From IMG/VR virus record IMGVR_UViG_3300005663_000224, positions 1 through 20,740 of that record: a stretch of 20,740 nucleotides of DNA; one strand, written 5' to 3'. The notes below the pieces were generated by a model. That model did not search any database and had not been told where the DNA came from. It saw only the letters and a list, made by a program, of their open reading frames with translations. A program made the position numbers and the translations under genes. The DNA comes from a virus. This document shows positions 1 through 6,027 of this stretch, one piece after another (position 1 is the stretch's first letter; each line of letters begins with the position of its first letter).

Positions 1-213
1 AAGAGACTCGTTAAGGAATTGGTCTCGATATTTGCCTGAAATTTTAGAGCTTAGCCAGTATCGTTCATCAAGGTATATCATGCCATCATGTTTCTTGGCG
101 ATTATACTACCTAAACTTTGAAGATACTTTATACCTGTGTCTGTGTCTATAATGATAAACTGGTCAATGGCCCTATTGCCCTTTGCGTTTGTCATATTTT
201 TTACCCATATCAT
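1..213 (-). CDS. Partial small phage protein, unknown function
   Basis: A minus-strand reading frame of 71 codons runs from ATG at 213 to the left window edge with no stop, so the C-terminus lies outside. The start is supported by a GAGAGG Shine-Dalgarno sequence seven bases upstream (220-225). The protein begins MIWVKNMTNAKGNRAIDQF. Around residues 30-65 it has a pattern of the type YLQSLGSIIA, IYLDERYW, SGKYRDQFL, which I associate with small phage proteins of unknown function; that resemblance is from memory. No catalytic motif is visible. It points away from the virion genes, like the other two minus-strand genes, and probably belongs to an early or accessory leftward group. Real-gene confidence is high, function unknown. 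Confidence 0.75.
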   Translation of the reverse strand, partial: MIWVKNMTNAKGNRAIDQFIIIDTDTGIKYLQSLGSIIAKKHDGMIYLDERYWLSSKISGKYRDQFLNESL

Positions 214-244
214 ATTATATCCTCTCAAATAATGCCGTCTTCTA

Positions 245-273
245 TATATAGTCAATATCTGCCTTATTTACAA
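245..273 (-). promoter_or_regulatory. Candidate leftward sigma70-like promoter
   Basis: On the minus strand TTGTAA (268-273) is followed after 17 bases by TATATA (245-250). The predicted transcript would start near 238, about 25 bases before the ATG at 213. Both hexamers match the consensus at only four positions each, so this is a plausible rather than a strong call. Confidence 0.35.
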
Positions 274-479
274 CCTTTTCATGAAGTTTTAACTTGACAG
301 AGAGTATCATAGCCATAATCAGGTCAATAACGCAGTAAATATTTGTTCATATGTCTGGACACACCCCCAGTATGCCAAGTTAAATCTTAAGTAAAACTTT
401 GAAAAATGTACGTAATACGTCTTGACGTGTTTTTGGGCTTTAATCAATGATGACTCGAATAATCTCGGACGGTTCTATA

Positions 480-512
480 ATTATATGTCCTTGACCGAAC
501 ATATGCATGGAC
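480..512 (+). repeat. 33-base imperfect direct repeat, copy 1
   Basis: This segment matches 921-953 at 27 of 33 positions by hand alignment, sharing the blocks ATTATATGT, CTTGACC and TATGCATGGAC. Its end coincides with one of the TGGAC motifs. An inverted fragment of the same unit, GGTCAAGAAC, occurs at 678-687. Confidence 0.7.
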
Positions 513-920
513 AGTACGTCCACACATAACGTCAAATGTCCAGACAAGTCCAGACATAATCGAGCATATTTTTTGTGTGGACATTGCTATAATTTCCTTG
601 TTATAAAGAGTTTACAAGTGTTGTGTCCACTACGTCCAGTCATATGGTATAAACTCCCCTTAGTAAAATAGAATATGGTCAAGAACCTTAATGGACAGAT
701 TCTGTGTATATGAGTAACATAGGGGAAAATGTCTGGACGTGTGGACGGATTGATATAAGTTCATTGCTCATATAGATTTAACGCGTCCACACATATTCGA
801 TGATAGCTTTTGTCTGGACATATCATGGACGTGGGCCTGATTCAGCCTAAGAACATCAGTCTCGCTGTCCACGTCCACACATTTGCACACTGATTGTCGG
901 TTTGTATCTGATTGGACGTG

Positions 921-953
921 ATTATATGTTCTTGACCTTGATTATGCATGGAC
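921..953 (+). repeat. 33-base imperfect direct repeat, copy 2
   Basis: Second copy of the unit at 480-512, 441 bases away, with the same three conserved blocks. The two copies bracket most of the GTCCA/TGGAC array. Confidence 0.7.
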
Positions 954-958
954 GTAAG

Positions 959-988
959 AATAGTCGGACGATATTCTGCCCGGCTATT
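959..988 (-). terminator. Weak hairpin downstream of the 999-1205 gene
   Basis: AATAGTCGG (959-967) and CCGGCTATT (980-988) can pair at eight of nine positions, or nine with a G-T pair, around a 12-base loop. It lies just past the stop of the leftward gene ending at 999. There is no clear T-run, so an intrinsic terminator is only possible. Confidence 0.25.
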
Positions 989-998
989 GGTGAAGTGA

Positions 999-1205
999 TT
1001 AGTCTATGCAATGTAATGCTACCGCTTCGCCTGATATGTTAATTTCATTCGGATATGGTTCATCGTTAAGGTGAACACGTTTCTTGCAGGTTTTACATTC
1101 AGACGACCACCAGTGTCGATACTTCCTATTAAACTGATTCATTTTATGCCCGCGAAATCTACATGTTTCTAATGCTTCTTTGCGTAAACGTTCTAATGTT
1201 CTCAT
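999..1205 (-). CDS. Small Cys/His putative metal-binding phage protein
   Basis: This 68-residue protein starts at ATG 1205, seven bases after a GGAG Shine-Dalgarno sequence. Residues C15, H20, C37 and C40 (CRFRGH and CKTC) are arranged like a small zinc knuckle, and the tail NEINISGEAVALHC adds C66. The combination of an RGH.M segment, a CxxC pair and a terminal GEAVAL.C is one I recognise from many small hypothetical phage proteins, but no function is established for it to my knowledge. It is the second gene of the leftward group, 48 bases after the 40-residue gene, and is preceded by the second copy of the 20-base leader repeat. Metal binding is inferred from the residues only. Confidence 0.8.
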   Translation of the reverse strand: MRTLERLRKEALETCRFRGHKMNQFNRKYRHWWSSECKTCKKRVHLNDEPYPNEINISGEAVALHCID

Positions 1206-1222
1206 ATTATAGCTCCTATTAA

Positions 1223-1242
1223 TAAGTTATCATTGACTATTT
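1223..1242 (-). promoter_or_regulatory. 20-base leader repeat, copy 2
   Basis: The sequence TAAGTTATCATTGACTATTT (plus strand) is identical to 1392-1411. It lies 17 bases before the start codon of the leftward gene at 1205, immediately upstream of its Shine-Dalgarno sequence. The core AGTTA-TCAT-TGACT is an imperfect palindrome, as expected of an operator or of a leader element that affects translation. Confidence 0.55.
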
Positions 1243-1253
1243 TATCCGCTTGA

Positions 1254-1376
1254 TTATTTTTTCTTGACTATTTTATAGCCATATTCATCCAGCTTTTGTT
1301 CGAGCATTTGATACCTATGGCTACCAATATAATCTGTTGTTGATAATGCCTTTTTGATTGCTTCTTTCTTGGTCAT
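1254..1376 (-). CDS. 40-residue basic protein, unknown function
   Basis: ATG at 1376 follows AGGGGA at a spacing of seven bases, and the frame ends with TAA at 1254-1256. The protein begins MTKKEAIKKALSTTDYIGSH and ends in a run of lysines (IVKKK). It is rich in Lys and Glu and probably mostly helical with one turn. It is the promoter-proximal gene of the leftward transcript that starts near 1411 and precedes the 68-residue gene by 48 bases. No family was recognised. A small DNA- or host-protein-binding role would fit its size and position but is a guess. Confidence 0.65.
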   Translation of the reverse strand: MTKKEAIKKALSTTDYIGSHRYQMLEQKLDEYGYKIVKKK

Positions 1377-1391
1377 TGTGCTATCCCCTAT

Positions 1392-1411
1392 TAAGTTATC
1401 ATTGACTATTT
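1392..1411 (-). promoter_or_regulatory. 20-base leader repeat, copy 1
   Basis: Identical to 1223-1242. It begins at the predicted transcription start of the leftward promoter and ends 15 bases before the ATG at 1376, just upstream of the Shine-Dalgarno sequence. A shorter version of its TTGACTATTT end also occurs at 1264-1276. Position at the start site suggests an operator; equal placement before two genes also fits a leader RNA element. Confidence 0.55.
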
Positions 1412-1417
1412 ATGTAG

Positions 1418-1446
1418 AGTATAGCATACTATCAATGACAATGCAA
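1418..1446 (-). promoter_or_regulatory. Leftward sigma70-type promoter with extended -10
   Basis: On the minus strand TTGCAT (1441-1446) is followed after exactly 17 bases by TATACT (1418-1423). The -10 is preceded by TGC, giving the extended -10 form TGnTATACT. The predicted start near 1411 is about 35 bases before the ATG at 1376. This is the best bacterial-type promoter seen in the window and should drive the leftward genes at 1376 and 1205. Confidence 0.65.
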
Positions 1447-1492
1447 GAACAAACTGAAAGAATGTACTTGAAAGCACACTCACTAACACAAA

Positions 1493-1529
1493 GTCCGATA
1501 ACCCCGTACCCGACCCTTGAATATCGGAC
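1493..1529. repeat. 8-base inverted repeat with 21-base loop
   Basis: GTCCGATA (1493-1500) and TATCGGAC (1522-1529) are perfect reverse complements. The element lies upstream of the leftward promoter and of the rightward genes, so it could be an operator shared by both directions. No T-run follows, which speaks against an intrinsic terminator. Confidence 0.55.
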
Positions 1530-1661
1530 GTTCACGCGAATGGACCCTTCTCCTGGGCAAAATCCATGCGTAAATATTTCGTTTCGAGGTTGTACTTGAC
1601 AAATATGGCCCATAACCGCAGTAATAGCAAGGATTTACAGAGATGTCCAGGCATATGTGAA

Positions 1662-1709
1662 ACTATATTACAAAAAATATATAAAAAAATAAATAATAAG
1701 TTGTCCACA
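1662..1709. other. AT-rich tract next to a DnaA-box-like site
   Basis: Bases 1661-1700 contain only three G or C in 40. They are followed by TTGTCCACA (1701-1709), one mismatch from the classical DnaA box TTATCCACA. AT-rich DNA beside such a box is typical of unwinding elements of origins, but one imperfect box is weak evidence. Confidence 0.35.
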
Positions 1710-1830
1710 GGGCAGAAACTGACCATGTATAGAGGGCAGGTAAAACGTAAGGCCCGATATGAGGGGCAACGTGGGAACGTCAACGATACGTAAGCCCACA
1801 ATAGCCCCCTCAAAGAGAAGGAGACCGAGA

Positions 1831-2028
1831 ATGAGCCATGAAGACCCATCGCCCATACAGGTTAGGGACGCAGCACACTATAAGGCTGAAGTGACATGCC
1901 TCAACTGCGGCAGTGAGACTGAGGTACACCCGCCTGCTGGAACTCTGGTATTAGAGTTTACCAAGGAACAGAAGATGGTGTGCCCGAATTGTGCATGTGT
2001 AGATGCAAGATTGGTGGTGAAGACCTGA
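1831..2028 (+). CDS. Small zinc-ribbon-like protein
   Basis: This 65-residue protein carries two Cys pairs, CLNC (C23, C26) and CPNC (C51, C54), separated by 24 residues, the layout of a zinc ribbon. The frame is open from an earlier ATG at 1759, but ATG 1831 is chosen because AAGGAG lies seven bases upstream and the earlier start would add a basic segment without a ribosome binding site. It is the first gene of the rightward series and its TGA overlaps the ATG of the next gene by one base (TGATG), suggesting translational coupling. Zinc binding is inferred; possible roles include nucleic-acid or protein contacts. No specific family was recognised. Confidence 0.75.
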   Translation: MSHEDPSPIQVRDAAHYKAEVTCLNCGSETEVHPPAGTLVLEFTKEQKMVCPNCACVDARLVVKT

Positions 2029-2255
2029 TGTTTACTGATCAAGAACTAACAGACTACTACAACAGCCTGCCGGAGAGTGGACGTGACATGACCATAGAGG
2101 CATTCAAGCAACAGGTCCATCGTATCCTAGACCCGGTGACGAACTCTGAGCAGCTTAAGCAGATGATACTAGATCGGCAGATGGACCGGACTGCCAGGCA
2201 CAACAAGGCTGTAGCTGATCGGGCACTTGAGAAGAGTAGATTGGGGATTAGGTGA
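2028..2255 (+). CDS. Small helical protein, unknown function
   Basis: This 75-residue protein starts at ATG 2028 inside the TGATG junction with the upstream gene; only a weak GGTG precedes it, so translation is probably coupled. It begins MFTDQELTDYYNSLPESG and is charged and mostly helical, ending in a Lys/Arg-rich helix (ARHNKAVADRALEKSRLGIR, residues 56-75). No Cys, membrane segment or catalytic motif is seen. It sits between two Cys-pair proteins, and the three genes are nearly contiguous, so they are probably co-expressed. Function unknown. Confidence 0.7.
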   Translation: MFTDQELTDYYNSLPESGRDMTIEAFKQQVHRILDPVTNSEQLKQMILDRQMDRTARHNKAVADRALEKSRLGIR

Positions 2256-2256
2256 C

Positions 2257-2442
2257 ATGGCAGGACGAGTTAGACTATTCAGTGAATGTAGATGCGAGCG
2301 TAAAGAGATACCAGTTAGGTCTATGGCTGATGCCAATGGTTATGTTAATGTAGGTTCAGTTCAGTGCTCACGATGTTGGGATGTGATTAATTTCGTTGCC
2401 ATAGAAGAACCTGATTGGCCGGTATTGCTTAGAGGATTGTGA
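2257..2442 (+). CDS. Small Cys-pair protein, putative metal binding
   Basis: The 61-residue product starts at ATG 2257, one base after the upstream stop, with a GGTG sequence just before it. It holds CRC (C11, C13) and CSRC (C37, C40), compatible with one zinc site. The rest is short and ends IEEPDWPVLLRGL. An earlier in-frame ATG at 2227 lies inside the upstream gene and is less likely. The TGA stop is embedded in one of the GTGACAT heptamers discussed in the findings. No family was recognised. Confidence 0.65.
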   Translation: MAGRVRLFSECRCERKEIPVRSMADANGYVNVGSVQCSRCWDVINFVAIEEPDWPVLLRGL

Positions 2443-2462
2443 CATAATAACGAGGAGATATA

Positions 2463-2813
2463 ATGGATAACTATTCAATGGACAACATGGGCAACAGAAT
2501 ACCAGCGGATGTGCACGCATCTGATCCTGTAGCAGGATCTGGTATTACATTGGCTACTGGTACTGCTGGTGATGATAAGACGCAAACATTGGTCGGTGGA
2601 CAGATGTACGTCATTACTCTGATAGGTACTGCTGGTACTGCGATTCTAGCCAGTTCTACTGGGGTGACATCAACAGCCGCTAACATAGAGTTTGTTTTCC
2701 CCGCTGGTTACTCCAGTGTGTTCAGGATGCCGGAAGGTCTGACCACCTTGTACTTTGAAGGTACTGAATCAAGCAAGAACGCTTACCTCCGTAAGCTGAA
2801 TAGTGATACATAG
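2463..2813 (+). CDS. Small beta-rich protein, possible virion decoration
   Basis: The 116-residue protein starts at ATG 2463 after GAGGAG. From residue 25 on it is rich in Gly, Thr, Ala and Ser with alternating hydrophobics (TLATGTAGDD, YVITLIGTAG, NIEFVFPAGYSSVFRM, TTLYFEG), as in a compact beta sandwich. There are no Cys residues and no signal peptide. The composition resembles small capsid-decoration or fibre-tip proteins, and the 14373 gene product has a similar style, but sequence homology was not established. It lies 20 bases after the small Cys-pair gene and 10 bases before the protease gene. A virion role is an inference from composition. Confidence 0.7.
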   Translation: MDNYSMDNMGNRIPADVHASDPVAGSGITLATGTAGDDKTQTLVGGQMYVITLIGTAGTAILASSTGVTSTAANIEFVFPAGYSSVFRMPEGLTTLYFEGTESSKNAYLRKLNSDT

Positions 2814-2823
2814 GAGTGGCACC

Positions 2824-3690
2824 ATGAAGAACATCCATAGTTATATATTGACAGTAGTTATTACAGTCGGCTTGGTTCTGACCTTCATAAGTTGGGGTGT
2901 TGCGGTCGTTAAATCTCCTAAGATGGTACACCAGGTTAATCTACCTGATATGATACAGGAGGTCATGCCGAGTGCCGTGCATATTATGTGTGATCAATGG
3001 CAGGGATCTGGTGTGGCCCTAACCCCGGATATTGTAGCTACTGCACGTCATGTTGTAGATGGAGTGAACTATACTGTCACATTGAATAATGGTTGCAGGC
3101 TTAAAGGTTATCAGGCTGTATCCCATAAGGATTATGATATTGGGTTTATAAAGGTAGGTTCTAGGTGTGTAGCTAAACGATCTGAGCACAGCGATGAATA
3201 TCGAGAGGACAATACCTTTTTGGTAGGGCATAAAGTAGAATTGAAACCTGCCGAGTTTGGCAGCATAGATGACTGTGTACTGGGCCAGTCTGTTTTCATT
3301 GTAGGCAGCCCTTACGGAAAGATAAACTACAACAACGTGACATTGGGAATTGTATCTGGTCTGGATAAAGACTGGGATAGCCTGTCACGCTATGGAGAAC
3401 CTTATGGCTGGAAAATTGCATTTACGTCTGATAGTGCTGCTCATCCAGGTAATAGCGGTGGGCCTGTATTCAGCATGGACGGTGTGGTGCGTGGACTCCT
3501 GGTTGGAGGTTTTAGTCCTGTACTTAACTGTAGCATGCCCTCTGACCTGTTTCTTGATGATGTTGAGCTTATTAAGATGTTATTCGCTCAAGAGAAGTAT
3601 AAGGTTGAAAAAGAAAATACAAGCGGCCCGGAAGATTGGTACGGGAACCCCATAGAGATTGAATCGCATGACTATTACATGAGTGATTGA
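2824..3690 (+). CDS. Membrane-anchored trypsin/HtrA-like serine protease
   Basis: The 288-residue protein has the trypsin-fold catalytic triad: H76 in TARHVVDG, D105 in KDYDIGFIKV and S211 in the classic GNSGGP motif (209-214). An N-terminal hydrophobic segment (about residues 8-29) follows a short basic start and would serve as an uncleaved signal anchor, placing the protease domain on the outer side of the inner membrane. No PDZ domain follows; the C-terminal 35 residues are polar. ATG 2824 is preferred over an upstream ATG at 2803 because a GGAG site lies eight bases before it. Chymotrypsin-fold proteases are known in bacteria as HtrA/DegP quality-control enzymes but are unusual beside a terminase gene. 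Substrate is unknown: host envelope proteins, phage entry or lysis factors, or virion proteins. Confidence 0.88.
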   Translation: MKNIHSYILTVVITVGLVLTFISWGVAVVKSPKMVHQVNLPDMIQEVMPSAVHIMCDQWQGSGVALTPDIVATARHVVDGVNYTVTLNNGCRLKGYQAVSHKDYDIGFIKVGSRCVAKRSEHSDEYREDNTFLVGHKVELKPAEFGSIDDCVLGQSVFIVGSPYGKINYNNVTLGIVSGLDKDWDSLSRYGEPYGWKIAFTSDSAAHPGNSGGPVFSMDGVVRGLLVGGFSPVLNCSMPSDLFLDDVELIKMLFAQEKYKVEKENTSGPEDWYGNPIEIESHDYYMSD

Positions 3691-3698
3691 AGGTCTAG

Positions 3699-4109
3699 AT
3701 GGATAAACAGAAGTCAACTCGGAAAGCAAAGGCTGAAGCTAAAAAGTTACTAACCGGTTTTATCAATGATATAGCCCTGGAAGACAGTGACATAACCAGG
3801 GTATCTGGTGAAGAAATCGGTGATGTTGAGTTTATATCTAAGGCCGAAGCACTGGCACGCTACATATGGAAAGCTGCCCAAGGCTATAGAGAAATCGTTG
3901 TAGCGGTGGATAGCAAAACCGGTGAAAGAACCGAGCGTACTGTAATACATGCTCCTGATAAGGCGTATGTAATCATGCTGTATGACCGTATGGAAGGTAA
4001 AGCAGCCAATACTGAAGCAGTTGTTGATGATAGTAAACCTACAGCAGCGGATAGAGTTTCCGATTTGGCTAAGGACAGACTGAATAGTATCGCCAAGGGA
4101 AAGAGATGA
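3699..4109 (+). CDS. Probable terminase small subunit
   Basis: The 136-residue protein is charged and helical with a basic N-terminus (MDKQKSTRKAKAEAKKLL). It has a helix of the form ISKAEALARYIWKAAQGY (46-63) and a further PDKAYVIMLYDRMEGKA segment (86-102), typical of podovirus small terminases that bind the packaging site and load the large subunit. Its stop overlaps the start of the large terminase gene (ATGA at 4106-4109), the usual arrangement. A GAAGG site precedes ATG 3699. The assignment rests mainly on position and general style, not on a signature motif. Confidence 0.7.
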   Translation: MDKQKSTRKAKAEAKKLLTGFINDIALEDSDITRVSGEEIGDVEFISKAEALARYIWKAAQGYREIVVAVDSKTGERTERTVIHAPDKAYVIMLYDRMEGKAANTEAVVDDSKPTAADRVSDLAKDRLNSIAKGKR

Positions 4110-6025
4110 CAGCCGTAATAGATAGCTTAAAACCTAGTCTATCGACCCCATTTCCGAACGTACAAGAGTTCTGGGAATGTACCAGGACCGGTCTAGTTGT
4201 ACCAAAAGAAATACTCCCCAATTTGAACTATAGAGCCAAGATTTTGCATGAGGCTGAATATGATAAGGGTATGCAAGAAGACTTGATGACTGCCTGTTCT
4301 GAGTCATTGCTGTATTGGGTAAATACATTTTGTTTCACTTACCATCAGTTTGATGTAGAAGGTGACACTGGTAAGCGTTATCAGTCTGAATCAGCACACT
4401 GTCCGTTTATATCGTGGGATGTTCAGGACCAATTATTTGAACGGTTCATATATCATCTCAATAATGCTAAAGATATACTGGTAAACAAGTCACGTGACAT
4501 GGGTGCCAGTTGGATGTGCAATATATTCATTCATTGGTTATGGCTATTCAGGCCGCAGTCGCAGCTATTAGAATTATCAAGGACTGAGTCTTATGTAGAC
4601 CAAGCGGGTAACATGAAGGCTCTATTCCAGAAACATGACTATATTAATAAATTTCTTCCTGAATGGATGCTGCCTCCGTTGTGTATGCCTAATCAGAAGT
4701 TCCGCACCAAGATGCACATGATGAACGACCTTAACGGTAGCTGTATAGATGGTGAATCTACTACTGAGCATGCTGCATCCGGTGACAGAAGGTTGGTAGT
4801 ATTGCTTGATGAGTTTGCCAAGGTTAAGAACGGTAAACTGATGCGGAGTGCTACACGTGATGCTGCCCTGATGCGTATTATAAACTCTACTGTAGCTGGT
4901 CCCGGCACCGAGTATAGTAAGTGGAAGAACGACGGCACCATAGTAGTATTCCCGTTAATGTGGTGGGATCATCCTGATAAGGGTACGAATCGTTATGTAG
5001 AACAGAATAAGGTGACACAGGAATGGAAGATAAGATCGCCTTGGTACAACAATGAAGAGAAAGAACGGTCTCCGAATGAGATGGCCAGGGAGATTGATGC
5101 CAATGATCTTGAGTCCGGGTCAACATTTTTTACCAACACCAATATAGACAAGCATATAGCTATATTCGGGAAAACACCAAGGTCACAATGGAACATAGAC
5201 TTCATTCGCGGTGTACCTAGTGACTCTATATCTACCATATTGAAGAAGAAACAGATAGCCAAGGTATCAGTTAAGCGGTCTTTGCACGGTAAACTCAAGA
5301 TATGGGTTAATCTCATAAATGGTAGACTAGATCAACACTATGACTACATAGTGGGCATAGACCTTAGCAAAGGGCAGGGTGCATCCAACTCTGTGTTGTC
5401 TATAAAGAACAGGCAGACTGGCGAGAAAGTAGGCGAATGGGCTGATGCTAATACACCTCCATACGAGATGGCCAGAATAGGTATGGCCGTAGCTCTGTGG
5501 ATAGGGGGACGCAGGAGACTACCACTTTTGAAGTGGGAGATGAACGGTGATCCCGGTTATGACTTTGGCAAGAATGTAGTCAAGAAATTTCATTATCCAT
5601 ATTATCATCGTGACGTTAAGCCCGGCAATATAAGAGATAAGAGCACCAAGAAATATGGCTGGCACAACAGTCGTGATGCCAAGGCTATACTGCTTAGGGA
5701 CTATGATAGGGCATTGGCCCACGGTGGCTATATCAATCATTCCATAATATCTTTGCAAGAAGCTAAGCAGTATATCTATTACGATTCAGGTGGAGTCGGA
5801 CCAGCTTGCCTTATAGAAGAGAGTCAGTCAGCTAAGAAGACACATGGTGACAGGGCTATGGCTGATGCTCTTACTATTGAAGATAAGTTTCGCAAGTTCA
5901 AGGATACCACCAAGGCTGCTGCTAAGCGTAATCCGCGTACAGCAATAGGTCGTAGACAGTTATTGAAAGATAAACGGGTTAAGAGAACTAGAGGTTGGAA
6001 AACATCGTTTGACTTTAGAGGATAG
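4106..6025 (+). CDS. terL: Terminase large subunit
   Basis: This 639-residue protein is the packaging motor and headful or cos nuclease. The ATPase part shows a phage-type Walker A, KSRDMGAS (128-135), lacking the canonical GxxxxGK, and a Walker B, RLVVLLDEF (229-237) with the catalytic Glu. The C-terminal RNase H-like nuclease shows acidic residues in YIVGIDLS (D419), LLKWEMNGD (E478) and HGDRAMADAL (D582, D587). The length is normal for large terminases, perhaps slightly long. It overlaps the small-terminase candidate by four bases and is followed two bases later by the portal gene, the standard packaging cassette. It acts at the portal vertex of the prohead. Confidence 0.93.
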   Translation: MTAVIDSLKPSLSTPFPNVQEFWECTRTGLVVPKEILPNLNYRAKILHEAEYDKGMQEDLMTACSESLLYWVNTFCFTYHQFDVEGDTGKRYQSESAHCPFISWDVQDQLFERFIYHLNNAKDILVNKSRDMGASWMCNIFIHWLWLFRPQSQLLELSRTESYVDQAGNMKALFQKHDYINKFLPEWMLPPLCMPNQKFRTKMHMMNDLNGSCIDGESTTEHAASGDRRLVVLLDEFAKVKNGKLMRSATRDAALMRIINSTVAGPGTEYSKWKNDGTIVVFPLMWWDHPDKGTNRYVEQNKVTQEWKIRSPWYNNEEKERSPNEMAREIDANDLESGSTFFTNTNIDKHIAIFGKTPRSQWNIDFIRGVPSDSISTILKKKQIAKVSVKRSLHGKLKIWVNLINGRLDQHYDYIVGIDLSKGQGASNSVLSIKNRQTGEKVGEWADANTPPYEMARIGMAVALWIGGRRRLPLLKWEMNGDPGYDFGKNVVKKFHYPYYHRDVKPGNIRDKSTKKYGWHNSRDAKAILLRDYDRALAHGGYINHSIISLQEAKQYIYYDSGGVGPACLIEESQSAKKTHGDRAMADALTIEDKFRKFKDTTKAAAKRNPRTAIGRRQLLKDKRVKRTRGWKTSFDFRG

Positions 6026-6027
6026 AC

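Larger units (their letters stand above)
356..953. repeat. Array of 18 GTCCA/TGGAC motifs in both orientations
   Basis: The pentamer occurs as TGGAC at 356, 508, 578, 692, 734, 742, 815, 826, 913 and 949, and as GTCCA at 518, 538, 548, 625, 634, 785, 867 and 873. About one copy would be expected by chance in 600 bases counting both strands. Two extended forms recur: CGTCCACACAT (518, 785 and 873, with near copies in inverse orientation at 578 and 742) and TGTCTGGAC (353, 730, 811, with inverse TGTCCAGACA at 537). Several copies form close pairs 6 to 11 bases apart. This looks like a cluster of binding sites, such as iterons of an origin or operators. Function is inferred, the motif count is direct. 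Confidence 0.8.
214..998. other. 785-base non-coding gap between two leftward genes
   Basis: No convincing gene was found on either strand: the open frames are short, lack convincing ribosome binding sites or have protein sequence unlike a real gene. The stretch holds a candidate promoter for the gene at 1-213, a dense array of GTCCA/TGGAC motifs (356-953), a 33-base imperfect direct repeat (480-512 and 921-953) and a weak hairpin at 959-988. A gap this long is unusual in an otherwise tightly packed phage genome and suggests a replication origin or a protein-binding control region. Confidence 0.7.
1377..1830. other. 454-base non-coding region between divergent gene groups
   Basis: No gene is supported here. 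The region contains the leftward promoter and leader repeat, an inverted repeat (1493-1529), a TTGACA hexamer at 1596-1601 without a good -10, an AT-rich tract with a DnaA-box-like site (1662-1709), and the leader of the rightward genes with AAGGAG before the ATG at 1831. Further GTCCA copies at 1645 and 1703 and TGGAC at 1540 link it loosely to the array at 356-953. Confidence 0.65.

Noticed and set aside
444-584. 46-residue minus-strand reading frame with AAGGAA upstream inside the motif array
   Set aside because: The protein is rich in Cys, His, Tyr and Arg without any pattern, is built from the GTCCA/TGGAC repeats, and the ribosome binding site is mediocre. Non-coding array is the better explanation.
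1223-1411. CRISPR-like array
   Set aside because: Only two full copies of the 20-base repeat, with a gene between them and no spacer series.
1596-1627. Rightward promoter based on TTGACA at 1596-1601
   Set aside because: The -35 is perfect but no acceptable -10 lies at 16-18 bases; the nearest is TAATAG at 20 bases. Not supported enough to list.
1566-1793. 75-residue plus-strand reading frame before the rightward genes
   Set aside because: No ribosome binding site at its starts, and it runs through the AT-rich tract, giving a Lys/Asn-rich stretch without protein-like structure.
1532-1849. 105-residue minus-strand reading frame
   Set aside because: No ribosome binding site, overlaps the start of the 1831 gene, and its hydrophobic runs only mirror the AT-rich DNA.
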